64,000 nucleotides of DNA from CAWFPR01 sp963817635 (GTDB lineage Bacteria > Acidobacteriota > Vicinamibacteria > Vicinamibacterales > 2-12-FULL-66-21), in the NCBI GenBank assembly GCA_963817635.1, contig CAWFPR010000002.1, positions 434,001 to 498,000 of the forward strand. The letters are read 5' to 3'. Every line of letters begins with the position of its first letter. Within the stretch, counting starts at the first letter, position 1. A model generated the notes under the pieces. The model made no database searches. It saw nothing but the letters and a program-made list of their open reading frames with translations, and was not told the origin of the DNA. Made by a program: the position numbers and the translations under genes. Of the stretch, positions 22,844 to 33,598 are shown piece after piece.

Positions 22844-24655
22844 TCACCGGTAGGCGGCTGCCTGAATCCGATACAGTTCCGCATAGCTGCCGTCCCGGGC
22901 CATCAGGCTGTCGTGGGAGCCGATCTCAACGAGTTTCGCCCCATCGAGCACGACGATGAGATCGGCCATGCGAACCGTGGAGAAGCGGTGCGAAACAAGA
23001 ATCGTGATCCGCCCGGCGTGGTTCCCCGCCCTGGCGGCGGCGGCATATCGTTCGAACAGGGCATGCTCGGTTTCGGCATCGAGGGCCGCGGTGGGCTCGT
23101 CGAGCACGAGCAGCAGAGGTTGGTCGCGCATGAACCCGCGGGCCAGCGCCAGTTTCTGCCACTGGCCGAACGACACCTCGACCCCGCCCGGCCAGCTCGC
23201 TCCGAGCTGGGTATCGAGTCCGGCGGGCAGGCGCTCCAGAACGTCGCCGGCGCCCGCCCGCGCGATGGCGGCCTTGACGGCCTCGGGATCGTCTACGCGG
23301 GCCGGATCGCCGAGGCCCACGGTCTGTCTGGCAATCAGCTCGAACCGAAAGAAGTCCTGGAACGCGCCGGCGAGCCGGGCCCTCCAGCTGTCCACCCGGA
23401 TGCGCGCCAGCGGGACGCCGTCCACAAGAATTCGGCCCGACGAGGGTTCATAGAGCCCGGCCAGGAGTTTCACGAGGGTCGACTTGCCGGCGCCGTTCTC
23501 GCCGACGACGGCAACGACCGAACCGGCCGGCAACGCCACCGTGATGTCTTCGAGCACGAGGCGGGACGTGCCGGGATACGCAAACGACACCCGATCCAGC
23601 CGGATGCCCTCACTGAGCGCCGATGGCGCTACCCGGTCGCCCCCGGATCCGACCGAGGCGGCGTAGTCTTCGAGCCAGGCCAGGCGTCGTGAACCATCCA
23701 TCCAGAACCCGCGCAGGAACCCGATTTCCCCGACCGTCGCCGCGACATAGGCGGAAAGCCGCGACCCGGCGGCCAGGACGAGCAGCACCGTCGCCGGCGG
23801 CGACCCGAGTCCGGCCGAAACGAACACGACGGCACCGACATAGGCGCCGCCGAAGACCGCCCATCCGGCGGCGTGCCACGCGGCTGAGCTCCACCGGGCG
23901 GCGGCAATCGGTGCGTGGCCGCGGTTCCACGCCGAGCGGCGTTCCCGCAACAGTCGATCGCCAATGCCGGTCACGCGCACTTCCTTGCCGGCGGGCGCGG
24001 TCGTCGCGGTCGTGAACAGGTGCCGCGCCAGCCGGTGCGGCTGCGCACCTCGCTGCTGCGCCTCGCGTTCGACGGCTGGCCGCCACGTCGAGGTCAGCAC
24101 CGTAGGCAGCGCAAAGACGACCAGGAGCACGAGCCCGGGATGCACCGAGGCGAGGAGCGCAATCGTCACGGCCAGCCGAAGGAACCATCCGCACGTCGAG
24201 AACACCGACGCGTACATGTGATCGAGGACGAAGACCTGGTCCCGCAGCATCGCGAGCCGATCGAGATGGTCGGGCCGCTCGTGGTGCGCGATGGTGGCGA
24301 TCGAGGCCTGAAGACCGGCGACATGCGACTCGAGCGCGATGGTGACGCGATCGCGGAACTTCCGCTGCACCCTGGTGCTGACGATGGCCAGGAGCCAGGT
24401 CGCCGTGGACGTGAGCCCCAGCGCGAGGGCCGATCCGACCACGAGGCGGGGCCGGTGATCGACCACGCCCATGCCGAGCAGCATCAGCCAGAGCGCGAGC
24501 AGCGCGTCCGGCAGCGCGGACACCTGTGACAGCACGAATGCCGCGAGCATCAGCCGCGGCTCGTGTCGATAGCCCAGGCGGCAGAGCCGCCACATCGACG
24601 CCAGCGCGGGCGGCAGCGGGCCGATCGCCTCGACGCCGCGCTCAGAGGACGTCAT
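22844..24655 (-). CDS. ABC exporter half-transporter (membrane + ATPase), probable degenerate site
   Basis: Half-transporter of about 603 residues: six membrane helices in the first 330 residues, then an ATPase with Walker A VGENGAGKSTLVKLL, Walker B LLLVLDEPTAALDAET and switch His in LVSHRFSTVRMADL. The signature motif reads VSFGQWQKLALARG instead of LSGGQ, which suggests a degenerate nucleotide site. Its start (ATG 24655) overlaps the 3' end of the paralogous exporter gene by 14 bases, so the two almost certainly form a heterodimer. No peptide-precursor or protease gene is nearby, so the substrate is unknown. Intact frame; it ends about 120 bases before the RND adaptor start. Confidence 0.87.
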   Translation of the reverse strand: MTSSERGVEAIGPLPPALASMWRLCRLGYRHEPRLMLAAFVLSQVSALPDALLALWLMLLGMGVVDHRPRLVVGSALALGLTSTATWLLAIVSTRVQRKFRDRVTIALESHVAGLQASIATIAHHERPDHLDRLAMLRDQVFVLDHMYASVFSTCGWFLRLAVTIALLASVHPGLVLLVVFALPTVLTSTWRPAVEREAQQRGAQPHRLARHLFTTATTAPAGKEVRVTGIGDRLLRERRSAWNRGHAPIAAARWSSAAWHAAGWAVFGGAYVGAVVFVSAGLGSPPATVLLVLAAGSRLSAYVAATVGEIGFLRGFWMDGSRRLAWLEDYAASVGSGGDRVAPSALSEGIRLDRVSFAYPGTSRLVLEDITVALPAGSVVAVVGENGAGKSTLVKLLAGLYEPSSGRILVDGVPLARIRVDSWRARLAGAFQDFFRFELIARQTVGLGDPARVDDPEAVKAAIARAGAGDVLERLPAGLDTQLGASWPGGVEVSFGQWQKLALARGFMRDQPLLLVLDEPTAALDAETEHALFERYAAAARAGNHAGRITILVSHRFSTVRMADLIVVLDGAKLVEIGSHDSLMARDGSYAELYRIQAAAYR

Positions 24656-26436
24656 ACGTCGTCCCCTCCTCACCGTCCCCGGTGAATCGCTGCGCCTGCA
24701 GCTCGAACATCGTCCGGTAGCGGCCGCCCCGCGCCATCAGCTCGTCGTGGGTGCCGAGTTCGACGACGCGGCCGTGCTCGAGCACGCAGATGCGGTCGGC
24801 GTGGCGGACGGTGGAGAAGCGGTGCGAAATCAGGATCGTGGTGCAGCGGCGGGTGGCCTTGAGGATCCGATCGAAGATCTCCGCCTCGCCGCGCACGTCG
24901 AGCTGCGCCGTCGGCTCGTCGAGCAGGACAACGCGAGCGCCCACACGGACGGCGCAGAGCGCCCGCGCGAGCGCGACGCGTTGCCACTGGCCTCCGGAGA
25001 GATCCGTGCCGCCGTCGTACCCGCGCGCGAGGATCGTGTCGAGATCCGCCAGACCGAGCGGCGCCGGCTTCTTCGAGCGCAGCGCGAACCGCCGTGTCCG
25101 GGGCGCCGGCCGGGGCGACATTGTCGCGCAGCGTGAGCTCGAAGCGGATGAAGTCCTGGAACACCGCGGCCAGGCGCTCGCGCCAGCCGGCGAGCGACAA
25201 CTCGCGCAGGTCCACCCCGTCCACTTCGATGCGTCCGGCCTGCGGGTCGTACAGGCGGCAGAGCAGCTTCGCCAGCGTTGTCTTGCCTGCCCCGTTCTGG
25301 CCCACGATCGCCAGTGACGTGCCGGCGGGAATCGTCAGATCGAAATGCTCGAGCACGACCGCACCGCCGGGATACGCGAACGTCACGTCGCGGAAGCGAA
25401 TGTCGCGGACAGGCATGTCGCTGGGCGATCGGGCGCCGGACGGCAGCGCGCCGGCAGGAGCCATGGCGGCTTCGAGGCGCAGCACGGCGGCCACCGGTGC
25501 CGCGGCGCCGTCGAGCGCCCAGTTCAAGCCGCCGAACGCGATCATCGACGTCCCTGCCGCCACCTGCGCGAAGACGACCGCCTCTCCGAGCGACACGCTG
25601 CCGCTCGCCGCGGAGCGCGCGAGCGCCCAGAAGACGCCCACATTGGCCGCCGTGACCAGCAACACGCTCCAGAGGAGTGGCCGCTGCCGCAGTCGCGTCG
25701 CCTCGTACTGGAGTGTGTGCAGCAGCGTGCGGCGCGCGGTGAACCGCGCGAGGGTCCAGTCGGCGAGTCCGAAGAGGCGCAGCTCCTTGGCCGGCGACGG
25801 GTCGACGGCAAGACGATAGGCGTACTCCGCGTCGCGCTGCGCGGCGCGAACCGGGGTGGTGTTGCGGTCCTGCCAGACCGCGCTCTCGCGAAGCAGCCAG
25901 TGTGTGGCGATCCACGCGCCCGCCAGCACGATCGGCGCCCACCACGTGTAGGCCGACAGGACGATCGCGCAGGCGACGCCGCCGACGGTGGTGACGAGGG
26001 AGCCTGCGATGAAGTCCAGGGCGATCGCGAGCGGCGGGCCCGTCATGCCCAGATCGAAGTCGCGCGCGACCACGAGGTCCGCTCCGAGCGTGGCGTCTTC
26101 GAGGTGCCCCATGCCCGGTGGACCGATGCAGGCGGCGGTCAGCCGATCGTAGAGCCAGGCGCTCGTGCGGTCGCCGAGGTTGGCGCTGGCTGCCTGGTGA
26201 ATGGGGGTGAGGACCTGGAGCAGGATGAAGACGCCGCCGACGAACGCCAGCGTGCCGGCCAGCGGATCGTTGCGCTGAATCGCGGCGACGAGCGCACCCA
26301 TCGCGATCGCGAACACCGCCGGCAGCGCGCCGCGCAGGACGAGCACGGTCCACCATCCGGCCGCGAGCGCGCGATCCGCTTTCGGCAGTACCGCGAAGAA
26401 CTGCCACTCCTTGCGTGCACGCAGTCGCTCGATCAT
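24642..26436 (-). CDS. ABC exporter half-transporter (membrane + ATPase), frame break near 25085
   Basis: Paralogue of the following gene, about 598 residues. Membrane helices in the first half include LAFVGGVFILLQVLTP and FIAGSLVTTVGGVACAIVL; the ATPase has Walker A VGQNGAGKTTLAKLL, a canonical signature DLSGGQWQRVALARAL, Walker B VVLLDEPTAQLDVRG and switch His in LISHRFSTVRHADR. A one-base break near 25070-25100 separates ALEEAGAA from LGLADLDTILARGYDGG. A perfect TATAAT on the minus strand at 26468-26463 suggests a promoter close to the gene; that favours ATG 26436 (MIERLRARKEW) over ATG 26451. With its canonical motif it is probably the catalytically competent half of the heterodimer. Confidence 0.86.
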
Positions 26437-26462
26437 GGATACGCCCGGCATCAGGGAAGCGC

Positions 26463-26468
26463 ATTATA
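26463..26468 (-). promoter_or_regulatory. TATAAT-like -10 element before ABC exporter pair
   Basis: The minus strand reads TATAAT at 26468-26463, about 27 bases before ATG 26436. The corresponding -35 position falls in the GC-rich foot of the adjacent terminator hairpin and has no good match, so this is a -10-only prediction. Confidence 0.4.
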
Positions 26469-26480
26469 CGAAAAGAAAAG

Positions 26481-26506
26481 GGCCGGCGAGCATGTGCTCG
26501 CCGGCC
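26481..26506 (-). terminator. intrinsic terminator of the 152-residue exported protein gene
   Basis: GGCCGGCGAGCA and TGCTCGCCGGCC form a perfect 12-bp stem with a 2-base loop. On the minus strand the stem is followed by CCTTTTCTTTT, a good T tract, so it should end transcription arriving from the gene at 26545-27003. On the plus strand only TTT follows. It separates that gene from the ABC exporter pair. Confidence 0.82.
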
Positions 26507-26544
26507 TTTCGTGCCTGACGGGTGCGGGGCCGGTGCCCCGGCCG

Positions 26545-27003
26545 TTACATCCCCTTCTTGTAGACGCGCTTGGTCGGACCACGGCCGCCGGTCCCTTCGA
26601 TGACCAGGTTGCCGCCTTCCATCGACCAGGTCTGGGCGTTCTCGCCGTTGGCCGTCGTGGTGGTGATCACGAGCTTGCTGCCGTCCCACTTCGCCGTGGA
26701 CTTCTGCTCCATCGAGCCGTTGCGACCCATGGTCGTGTTCGTGCTCTCGGAGCCATCGAGCTTGTAGGTCATCGTGATCTTGTTCTCGCCACGGGTGGTC
26801 TCCGTGGTGAGGGTGTCGGCCGTCTGCTTGACGACCATCGGTCCGGCCATGCCGCCCATGCGCCCGCCGCCGCCGCCCCCGGTCATGCCGCTCGCCTCTG
26901 GGTCGAGCGTCCAGCTGCCGGAGAAGTCCGGCTTCTGGGCGAAGGCCATCGTTGCAACCGCGAGAACCGCGGCGGCCATCACTCCGATTCGTGCCCGCTT
27001 CAT
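26545..27003 (-). CDS. small exported protein, function unknown
   Basis: Protein of 152 residues with a clear signal peptide (IGVMAAAVLAVATMAFAQ, cleavage after AFAQ). The mature part begins KPDFSGSWTLDPEASG, then a Gly/Met-rich spacer (MTGGGGGGRMGGMAG), and continues with short beta strands (NKITMTYKLDGSES, SKLVITTTTANGENAQTW) that suggest a small lipocalin-like or beta-barrel fold. The FSGSWTLD opening recurs in many acidobacterial secreted proteins of unknown role. It is the last gene of the MacAB/TolC direction, about 130 bases after the permease stop, and is followed by a strong terminator. Intact frame. Confidence 0.75.
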   Translation of the reverse strand: MKRARIGVMAAAVLAVATMAFAQKPDFSGSWTLDPEASGMTGGGGGGRMGGMAGPMVVKQTADTLTTETTRGENKITMTYKLDGSESTNTTMGRNGSMEQKSTAKWDGSKLVITTTTANGENAQTWSMEGGNLVIEGTGGRGPTKRVYKKGM

Positions 27004-27024
27004 GCGTGTGCTCCTTGAATGTGA

Positions 27025-27052
27025 ACTGACGACTGACGACTGACGACTGGCG
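27025..27052. repeat. 7-bp microsatellite (ACTGACG)4
   Basis: Three exact ACTGACG copies and one ACTGGCG copy lie between the exported-protein gene and the MacB-type permease gene, 22 bases upstream of the former's start codon on the minus strand. It sits in the leader or promoter of that gene, where copy-number change could alter expression. Confidence 0.75.
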
Positions 27053-27138
27053 ACTTCATGAGGTGCGAACGATCCGTGTCCCCATCATACGCCGGCACGC
27101 TCGCGTTGCGCCGGCTGCCGAGGCGACTCGCGATGAAT

Positions 27139-28353
27139 CTATTCGAACCGCAGCGCTTCGATTGGGTCAAGCCCAGCCGCTTTGCGCGCGGGATAGAACC
27201 CGAAGAATATCCCCGTGGCCGCCGCAAACCCAAAGGCCATTCCGATGGCGTTCGGCGGAATCGAGGTGGGCCACTGGAGGAACCGCTCAGCTGCGGCCGA
27301 CAATCCGAAGCCGAGCGCGATACCGAACATGCCGCCGAACAGGCTCAGCACGATCGCCTCGACGAGGAACTGGAGCAGCACGTCGCGGCCGCGCGCGCCG
27401 ATCGCCATGCGCAGGCCGATCTCGCGGGTGCGTTCGGTGACCGACACCAGCATGATGTTCATGATGCCGATGCCGCCGACGAGCAGCGACACGCCGGCGA
27501 TCGCCGCCAGCAGCGTCGTCATCGTGCGGGTCGTTTCGGTGCGGACGCTGGCCATTTCTTCCTGCGTGCGGACCATGAAATCGTCCGGGTCGCTGCCGAC
27601 CAGCTTGTGGCGCGTGCGCAGCAACTGGGTGATCGCGTCCGCCACCGGCGCCGTCTCGGAGCTGACGGACGACACGGTGATGTCATTGATGTGCTGGATG
27701 CCCTGCAGCTTCTTCTGCACGGTCGTGTACGGCGCGAAGACCGTGTCGTCCTGATCGCCCCCCATGCCCGAGGTCCCCTTGGAGGCCATCACGCCAACGA
27801 TCTTGAACGGCTGATTCTTGACCCGGATGATCTGGCCGGTCGGATCGACGTCCGGCCCGTAGAGCGTATCGGCGACGGTCAGGCCCAGCACGCAGACCTT
27901 TGCGGCGCTCGTGACGTCTTGCGCGGTGAAGAAGCTGCCGTATTTCGTCGGCCAGTTGCGAATCAGCGGCAGGTCCACATCGGTGCCCTGAATCTGGCTC
28001 GACCAGTTCTGGTTGCCCGCGATGAGCTGGGCGCGCGACCTCACGCCCGCGGCGGCGTACTGCACGCTCGGCAGCTCGCGGATCGCCTCGGCATCCGCCG
28101 GGGTCAGCGTGGTGGCGTTGCCGCCGCCCATCCGGACGCCTCCCTGCGAGAAGTTGCCGGCGTTGATGTTGATCATGTTGGTGCCGGCGGCCTTCACCTG
28201 CTCCTCGATGGTCGACTGTGCGCCCTTGCCGAGCGCGACCATCGTGATCACCGCGCCGACGCCGATGATCATCCCGAGCATCGTCAGGATGGTCCGCATC
28301 TTGTTGCGGTTGAGCGCCTTGACGGCGATGCGTAGCGTCATGAATATGGACAT
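27139..28353 (-). CDS. MacB-type permease (ATPase encoded separately)
   Basis: FtsX/MacB permease of 404 residues: N-terminal helix MRTILTMLGMIIGVGAVITM, a periplasmic core rich in Gln/Asn, and a C-terminal three-helix block (IAGVSLLVGGIGIMNIMLVS, then ERTREIGLRMAIGARGRDVL) ending ARKAAGLDPIEALRFE. This is the permease half of a MacB-like exporter; in E. coli MacB the ATPase is fused, here it is the upstream gene, 8 bases away. With the adaptor and TolC genes upstream it should form a tripartite pump that extrudes periplasmic substrates (macrolide-, peptide- or lipid-like) rather than transporting across the inner membrane. Intact frame. Confidence 0.9.
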   Translation of the reverse strand: MSIFMTLRIAVKALNRNKMRTILTMLGMIIGVGAVITMVALGKGAQSTIEEQVKAAGTNMININAGNFSQGGVRMGGGNATTLTPADAEAIRELPSVQYAAAGVRSRAQLIAGNQNWSSQIQGTDVDLPLIRNWPTKYGSFFTAQDVTSAAKVCVLGLTVADTLYGPDVDPTGQIIRVKNQPFKIVGVMASKGTSGMGGDQDDTVFAPYTTVQKKLQGIQHINDITVSSVSSETAPVADAITQLLRTRHKLVGSDPDDFMVRTQEEMASVRTETTRTMTTLLAAIAGVSLLVGGIGIMNIMLVSVTERTREIGLRMAIGARGRDVLLQFLVEAIVLSLFGGMFGIALGFGLSAAAERFLQWPTSIPPNAIGMAFGFAAATGIFFGFYPARKAAGLDPIEALRFE

Positions 28354-28361
28354 GCGATCTC

Positions 28362-29165
<804 letters not shown>

Positions 29166-29191
29166 TCTGCCCCGTGCCTCTAGCCTTTTCT

Positions 29192-29255
29192 GAGCCCTGA
29201 GCCCTGAGCCCTGAGCCCTGAGCCCTGAGCCCTCGAGCCCTGAGCCCTGAGCCCT
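29192..29255. repeat. 7-bp microsatellite (GAGCCCT)9
   Basis: Nine GAGCCCT copies with one extra C after the sixth. The array fills the space between the adaptor gene's TAA stop (which begins right at its end) and the ATPase start, so the two genes of the MacAB operon are separated by the microsatellite. Confidence 0.88.
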
Positions 29256-31023
29256 TTACCGTCCGCGTCCGCCAGGGCCGCCACGTCCGCGCTGCGGACC
29301 CATGAGCGGGTTCTGGCTTCCACCCGACTGGCCCGGCGTCGTCGTCTTCGGCTCGAGGCCGGTGACGAGGTTGGTGACGACTTCGGCGCTGGCCTCGAGG
29401 CCGCCAGCGTCGATCACCTCGGTGTAGGTGCCATCCGAAATGCCCAGCCGCACCGGGATCGACTTCAGTTGCTTGTTGACCCACAACCACGCGCGGCCGC
29501 GCGTCTCGACCTGCGGAAGCGGGCCGAACAGGGCATCGATGGTCGTCGCTCCGCTCGACATCGACGGCACGCTGGCGACACGTCCGGCTCCCCGCGCGCG
29601 TTCTGCGGCGCGTTCCCGGGATTCGCGGTGCCGCCGCCGCGGCCGCCGCCCTGTCCGCCCTGTGCGGCGCGGTCAGCCATCCGCTTCTGGAATTGCGCGC
29701 GCTCCTCCGGCGTCATCGACGCCATCCGCTCTTCCAGCCGCTTCTGGCGCTCCTCGGGGGTCATGTTCGGATCGAACCCGCCGCGGCCGCCGCCGCCGGA
29801 TCCGGCGCGATCGCCGCCGCCGCGGTTCTCAGCGGCGGATCCTTCACGCGGTCGCTGCGGCTGTCCGGCCGGCGTCGCGGCTGCGCGAGGCCGGTGCGCC
29901 GCCGGGGGCCGATCCACGCTGCGGCGCGGCTGCCGCCGCGGCACCCGCCGCCGGGGCGCCAGCGGCAGGCTGTCCGTTCGCGCCGCCGCCGCGGCCGTTG
30001 CGGCCGCCGAATCCACCCTGGCCGCGCTGCATCTCGGGCGGCACTTCCTGGTTGAGCGCCGCGAACATGTCGTTGGTCGGACGGAACCGCAGGGCGGCGT
30101 TCGGGATGCGCAGCACGTTGTTCTTGCGCGCGACCTCGATGTTCACGCTGGCCGTCATGCCCGGCTTCAGCTTCCACTGCGGGTTCGGCACGGCGATCAC
30201 GGTCTGATACGTGACGACGTTCTGCACCGTGGTCGGCTGCAGGCGGACCTGCTGCACGGCACCCGTAAAGGTCTCGGTGGGGAAGGCGTCCACGCGGAAC
30301 GTGACGACCTGGTTAGGGCGCATCCGGCCCACATCCGCCTCGTCGATGTTGGCGTTGATCTGCATCTGCGACAGGTCGGCGGCCAGGATGTAGAGTGTCG
30401 GCGCGTTCATGCTCGCCGCGACGGTCTGCCCGGGCTCGACCGAGCGCGAGATCACGATGCCGTCGATGGGCGCCGTGATGATGGTGTGCTCGAGGTTCAC
30501 CTGCGCGGTGTTCAGCTGCGACTTCGCCTGCACGAGGCCGGCTTCCGACGACTTGATCTGCGCTTCGGCCGAGCGGACGTTCACTTCGGCGGTCTCGAGA
30601 TCCGTCTTCGGCAGCAGGCTCTTCTCCGTCAGCGCGCGCGCGCGCAGCAGCTTCTGATTCGCGTCGGCGAGCGAGACCTTCAGGCGTTCGAGGTCAGCCT
30701 CGGACCGCGTGACGTTCGCCTTCTGCTGCTCGATCTGCGTCTGCAGCAGCGAGGGATCGAGCCGCGCGATCACCTGCCCCTTCTTCACGATGGAGTTGAA
30801 GTCGGCGTACAGGTCCTGCACGGTGCCAGACACCTGCGTCCCGACCTGCACGGTCGTGACGGCTTCGAGCGTGCCGGTTGCGGCCACGGCGTCCACGATG
30901 TCGCCGCGGCTGAACGGCTGCGGTCGTCACCGTGGGCTCGGGGTTGCCTTTCCGCATGTAGAACGCACCGACCCCCACGCCGACCGCGACCAGTACGATG
31001 ACGATGACTATCAGTTTTTTCAT
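29256..31023 (-). CDS. MacA-like periplasmic adaptor with low-complexity insert (frame breaks near 30905, 29880 and 29570)
   Basis: HlyD/MacA-family membrane-fusion protein of about 588 residues, much longer than MacA (about 370). The N-terminal anchor LIVIVIVLVAVGVGVGAFYM is followed by the lipoyl half (VSGTVQDLYADFNSIVKKGQ), an alpha-hairpin (QQKANVTRSEADLERLKVSL), the second lipoyl half (TIITAPIDGIVISRSVEPGQ) and the barrel. After about residue 335 come a Gly/Ala/Arg-rich stretch, a helical piece with MTPEERQKRLEERM and MTPEERAQFQKRM, then a compact end domain (GRAWLWVNKQLKSIPVRLGI) ending Gly/Arg-rich. Three one-base breaks; those in the GC-rich insert are placed only roughly. It links the MacB permease to TolC. 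Confidence 0.82.
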
Positions 31024-31146
31024 ATATGCCTATCGTGGCCGTCCGCAACGGCCGGCTCCCGCCGACGTTTCCCGGTGTCGAATGCCATACGACGGCGCCG
31101 GCCGACCTGATTACAGATGAGGCCGCCGGCAGCCGTCGATGTGGTC

Positions 31147-32824
31147 TTAGTTGCCTCCGCCGCCGGTCGCGCCGACGCCACGCGCGCCGACCGCCTGCAC
31201 CGTTTCGAAGTTCACGAGCGCCTTGCGGTAGGTGAGGGTCGCGCGCAGCTCGTTGTTGCGCGCGTCCGAGTAGTCGCGCTGGGCCTGGACGACTTCATAA
31301 TTGGTCGCCATGCCCTGCTCGAACTTGCTCTGTGCCGCCTCGAGACGCTTCTGCGCCAGCTCGCGCGCGACGCCGGTTGCCTGGACACTCTCGAGCGAGC
31401 TCTGGACCGTGATCGCCGCGTTGGTGACGTCGGTGGCGATTTGCAGCTCGAGCGCCTTCAGGTTCGCCTTCGTCTGGTCGAGCGACAGCTTGGTGCGCGC
31501 GACGGTCGCTTCCTGCGCGCTCTTGCCGAGCGGATACGCGAAGTTCGCCCCGATCGTCCAATTGGGTGCGTCGAAGCCGGAGATGTTGCGAAGTGCGTCC
31601 AGGTAGCCGGACGGAATGACGGTGGTCGAGATCGCGCCCGTGATCGGATCGGCGGCGTTGCGCACGACGGTCGGTCCGCCGAGCCCGCTGAGCCCCAGGT
31701 TGAACGTCAGGTTCAGCTGCGGCTTCGTGGCATCAACCTGGTTCTGCAGGTTGATGTCGCTGATCTTCAGGTTGTTCATCGACTGCTGCAGGTCGGTGCG
31801 GTTGGCGAGGGCCCGGGCCACCGCGGCCTCGAGGTCGATCGGCTCGGCGGTCGCGGGCGGACGATCGACCGGATTGATCGACGAGGCCCACAGCGGGTCG
31901 TCCGTGCCGCTCACGATGAGCCGCTTGAGCGCCAGTTCCGTCGTGCGCACCAGGCCCTGCGCCTGGACCAGCGCCTGACGCCGGTTCGCCTGTTCGGCCT
32001 GGGCGGTCACGATGTCGATCGGGGCGAGCGTGCCGATCTCGACGCGCGCCTGGTTGTCCTGCACGAGGCGGCTCGCGATGTCGTACGAGTTCTGCGCCGC
32101 TTCGACCGACTGAATCGCGTTGACGCAGGTCCCAGTACGCGTTCCGCACGTTCGCCTGGGTCGTGGCTGTCGTCGCGCTCAGGGCGATCTCGTCGTTCTG
32201 CTGCGTCAGCCGGTTCGTTCTCAGCGCAGCGCGCGTCGAGTCGATTTTGAACCCCCGCCACAACGGCTGGGTGATGTTCCCCGTCAGGACGGAGTTGAGG
32301 GACGGATTGCGGAAGTTGGTCGTCGCGGGACTGTTGGACCGGTTGTTCGTCCAGTTGAGCGAGTAGTTGCCGCCGCCCCACCAGAGGTTCTGCGCGATCC
32401 CGGCCGACCAGTCCTGCCGCGTCGATGTCGTGGGCTGGGAAAACCCCTGCGTCGTCTGCGTCGGCAGCCGCGTGTTGCGGTTCGTGCTGGTCGCCGACGT
32501 CAGGTTGACGCGATAGTTGGCCTCGAGGCCCGCAATCGTGAAGTCGGTGAGCCGAGGAGTGATGCGCGCCACGCCGATGTCGATGTTCTTCTCCATCGCG
32601 CGCTGCACGGCGTCCTGCACCGTCAGATCGACCTCCGGACCGGGCGTCCGGAAGGGCGTCCCTGCCGGAGCCGCCTGGGCCCCCGCCGGGGGCTGCCCCT
32701 GCTGTGCCATCGCCTGGGCGATGAGCGCCTTGACGTGTTCGTTCGAGGTGTCCTGCGCGCCGGCCGAAATGGCCGTGCCGAGGACGAGGCCGGCTGCTGC
32801 CAGCATGCGTGCGGTCGTGCTCAC
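31147..32824 (-). CDS. TolC-family outer-membrane efflux channel (frame break near 32125)
   Basis: Outer-membrane channel protein of about 558 residues. GTG 32824 gives a signal peptide (MLAAAGLVLGTAISAGAQ). Two outer-membrane-efflux repeats follow: the first includes VDLTVQDAVQRAMEKNIDIG and beta strands such as LNWTNNRSNSPATTNF, the second LEAAVARALANRTDLQQSM and LGKSAQEATVARTKLSLDQT. Long helices (LAQKRLEAAQSKFEQGMATN) build the periplasmic tunnel. It ends GARGVGATGGGGN. A one-base break near 32125 lies after NAYWDL. It is placed upstream of the MacA-like adaptor and MacB genes, and could also serve the RND pump at 18-21 kb, which lacks its own channel. Confidence 0.88.
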
Positions 32825-32861
32825 GAGTGCCTCCAGATGACGGTGCGAAAAGTGAAGCCGC

Positions 32862-33392
32862 CTAGCGGCGTGTCGAATCAGTTGTTTTACGGCGTTCGGC
32901 GTCCCACCGTTCAAACATCGCGTTCAGCTTCACGCGTTGCTCGGGCGAGAGCACCCGGTGCATGCGGTAGAACATCACGGTGCGTGTCGTCGTCAACTTC
33001 GCGCGCGCGCGCTCCGCGCGGCCGACGATCCGGCTCACGGTGGCGACGTCGGCAGTACCCGGCTTTATCACCTGCGCCACTTCTGCGTCGAGCTTGTCCA
33101 GTTCTTCCTTCGCCTCGCGCAGAGCCGGGACGTTCGACTGGAAAATCTCGTCGATTTCGCTCGCCTGTTGATCGGTGATGGCGAGTTCCGTCTTCGACTC
33201 GGCCACGCGCCACCACATCCACCGCCGCTGCTGCGGCCTGTCGGCTGTCTTCTGATCGCCCGGCGGCTGCGCCTGCGACTGGTCCGCGTGCGGCAGCCCG
33301 GGTCGCTCGCGATGCCCGAGTGCCGCCACGCCCGCCGGCGCGGCACACACGAGCACGATGGCGAGAACCCCGAAAGGGTGCCTAGATGTCAT
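32862..33392 (-). CDS. Spy/CpxP-like periplasmic protein
   Basis: Protein of 176 residues with a signal peptide (GVLAIVLVCAAPAGVAALG), a Gln/Pro-rich linker and an all-helical domain with two LTxxQ-like motifs (AITDQQASEIDEIFQ and VLSPEQRVKLNAMFERWD). This is the pattern of Spy/CpxP/ZraP proteins: periplasmic chaperones or metal/stress sensors. It is the first gene of the TolC-MacA-MacB operon (38 bases before the channel start), so it probably reports or buffers envelope stress linked to the pump. Upstream to about 33598 is the least GC-rich intergenic stretch of the window and likely holds its promoter. Intact frame. Confidence 0.8.
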   Translation of the reverse strand: MTSRHPFGVLAIVLVCAAPAGVAALGHRERPGLPHADQSQAQPPGDQKTADRPQQRRWMWWRVAESKTELAITDQQASEIDEIFQSNVPALREAKEELDKLDAEVAQVIKPGTADVATVSRIVGRAERARAKLTTTRTVMFYRMHRVLSPEQRVKLNAMFERWDAERRKTTDSTRR

Positions 33393-33598
33393 TGCTGGCG
33401 TTCTCCAGATGGCGATTACTGGCGGTATTACGACCTTGCTCTACACGCTGTTTACCGCTGAAGTGAAAACCGGCGGCTACGACCATGGACATAGAATTGT
33501 CTAACTCTTTTGTTTGCAAATGTTTCTGAGGTGGCAACCGGCTTGCACGCTCAGCCGGCGCTGGACGGAAGCCGAACCGCAACAAGGAGCCGCTCGCG

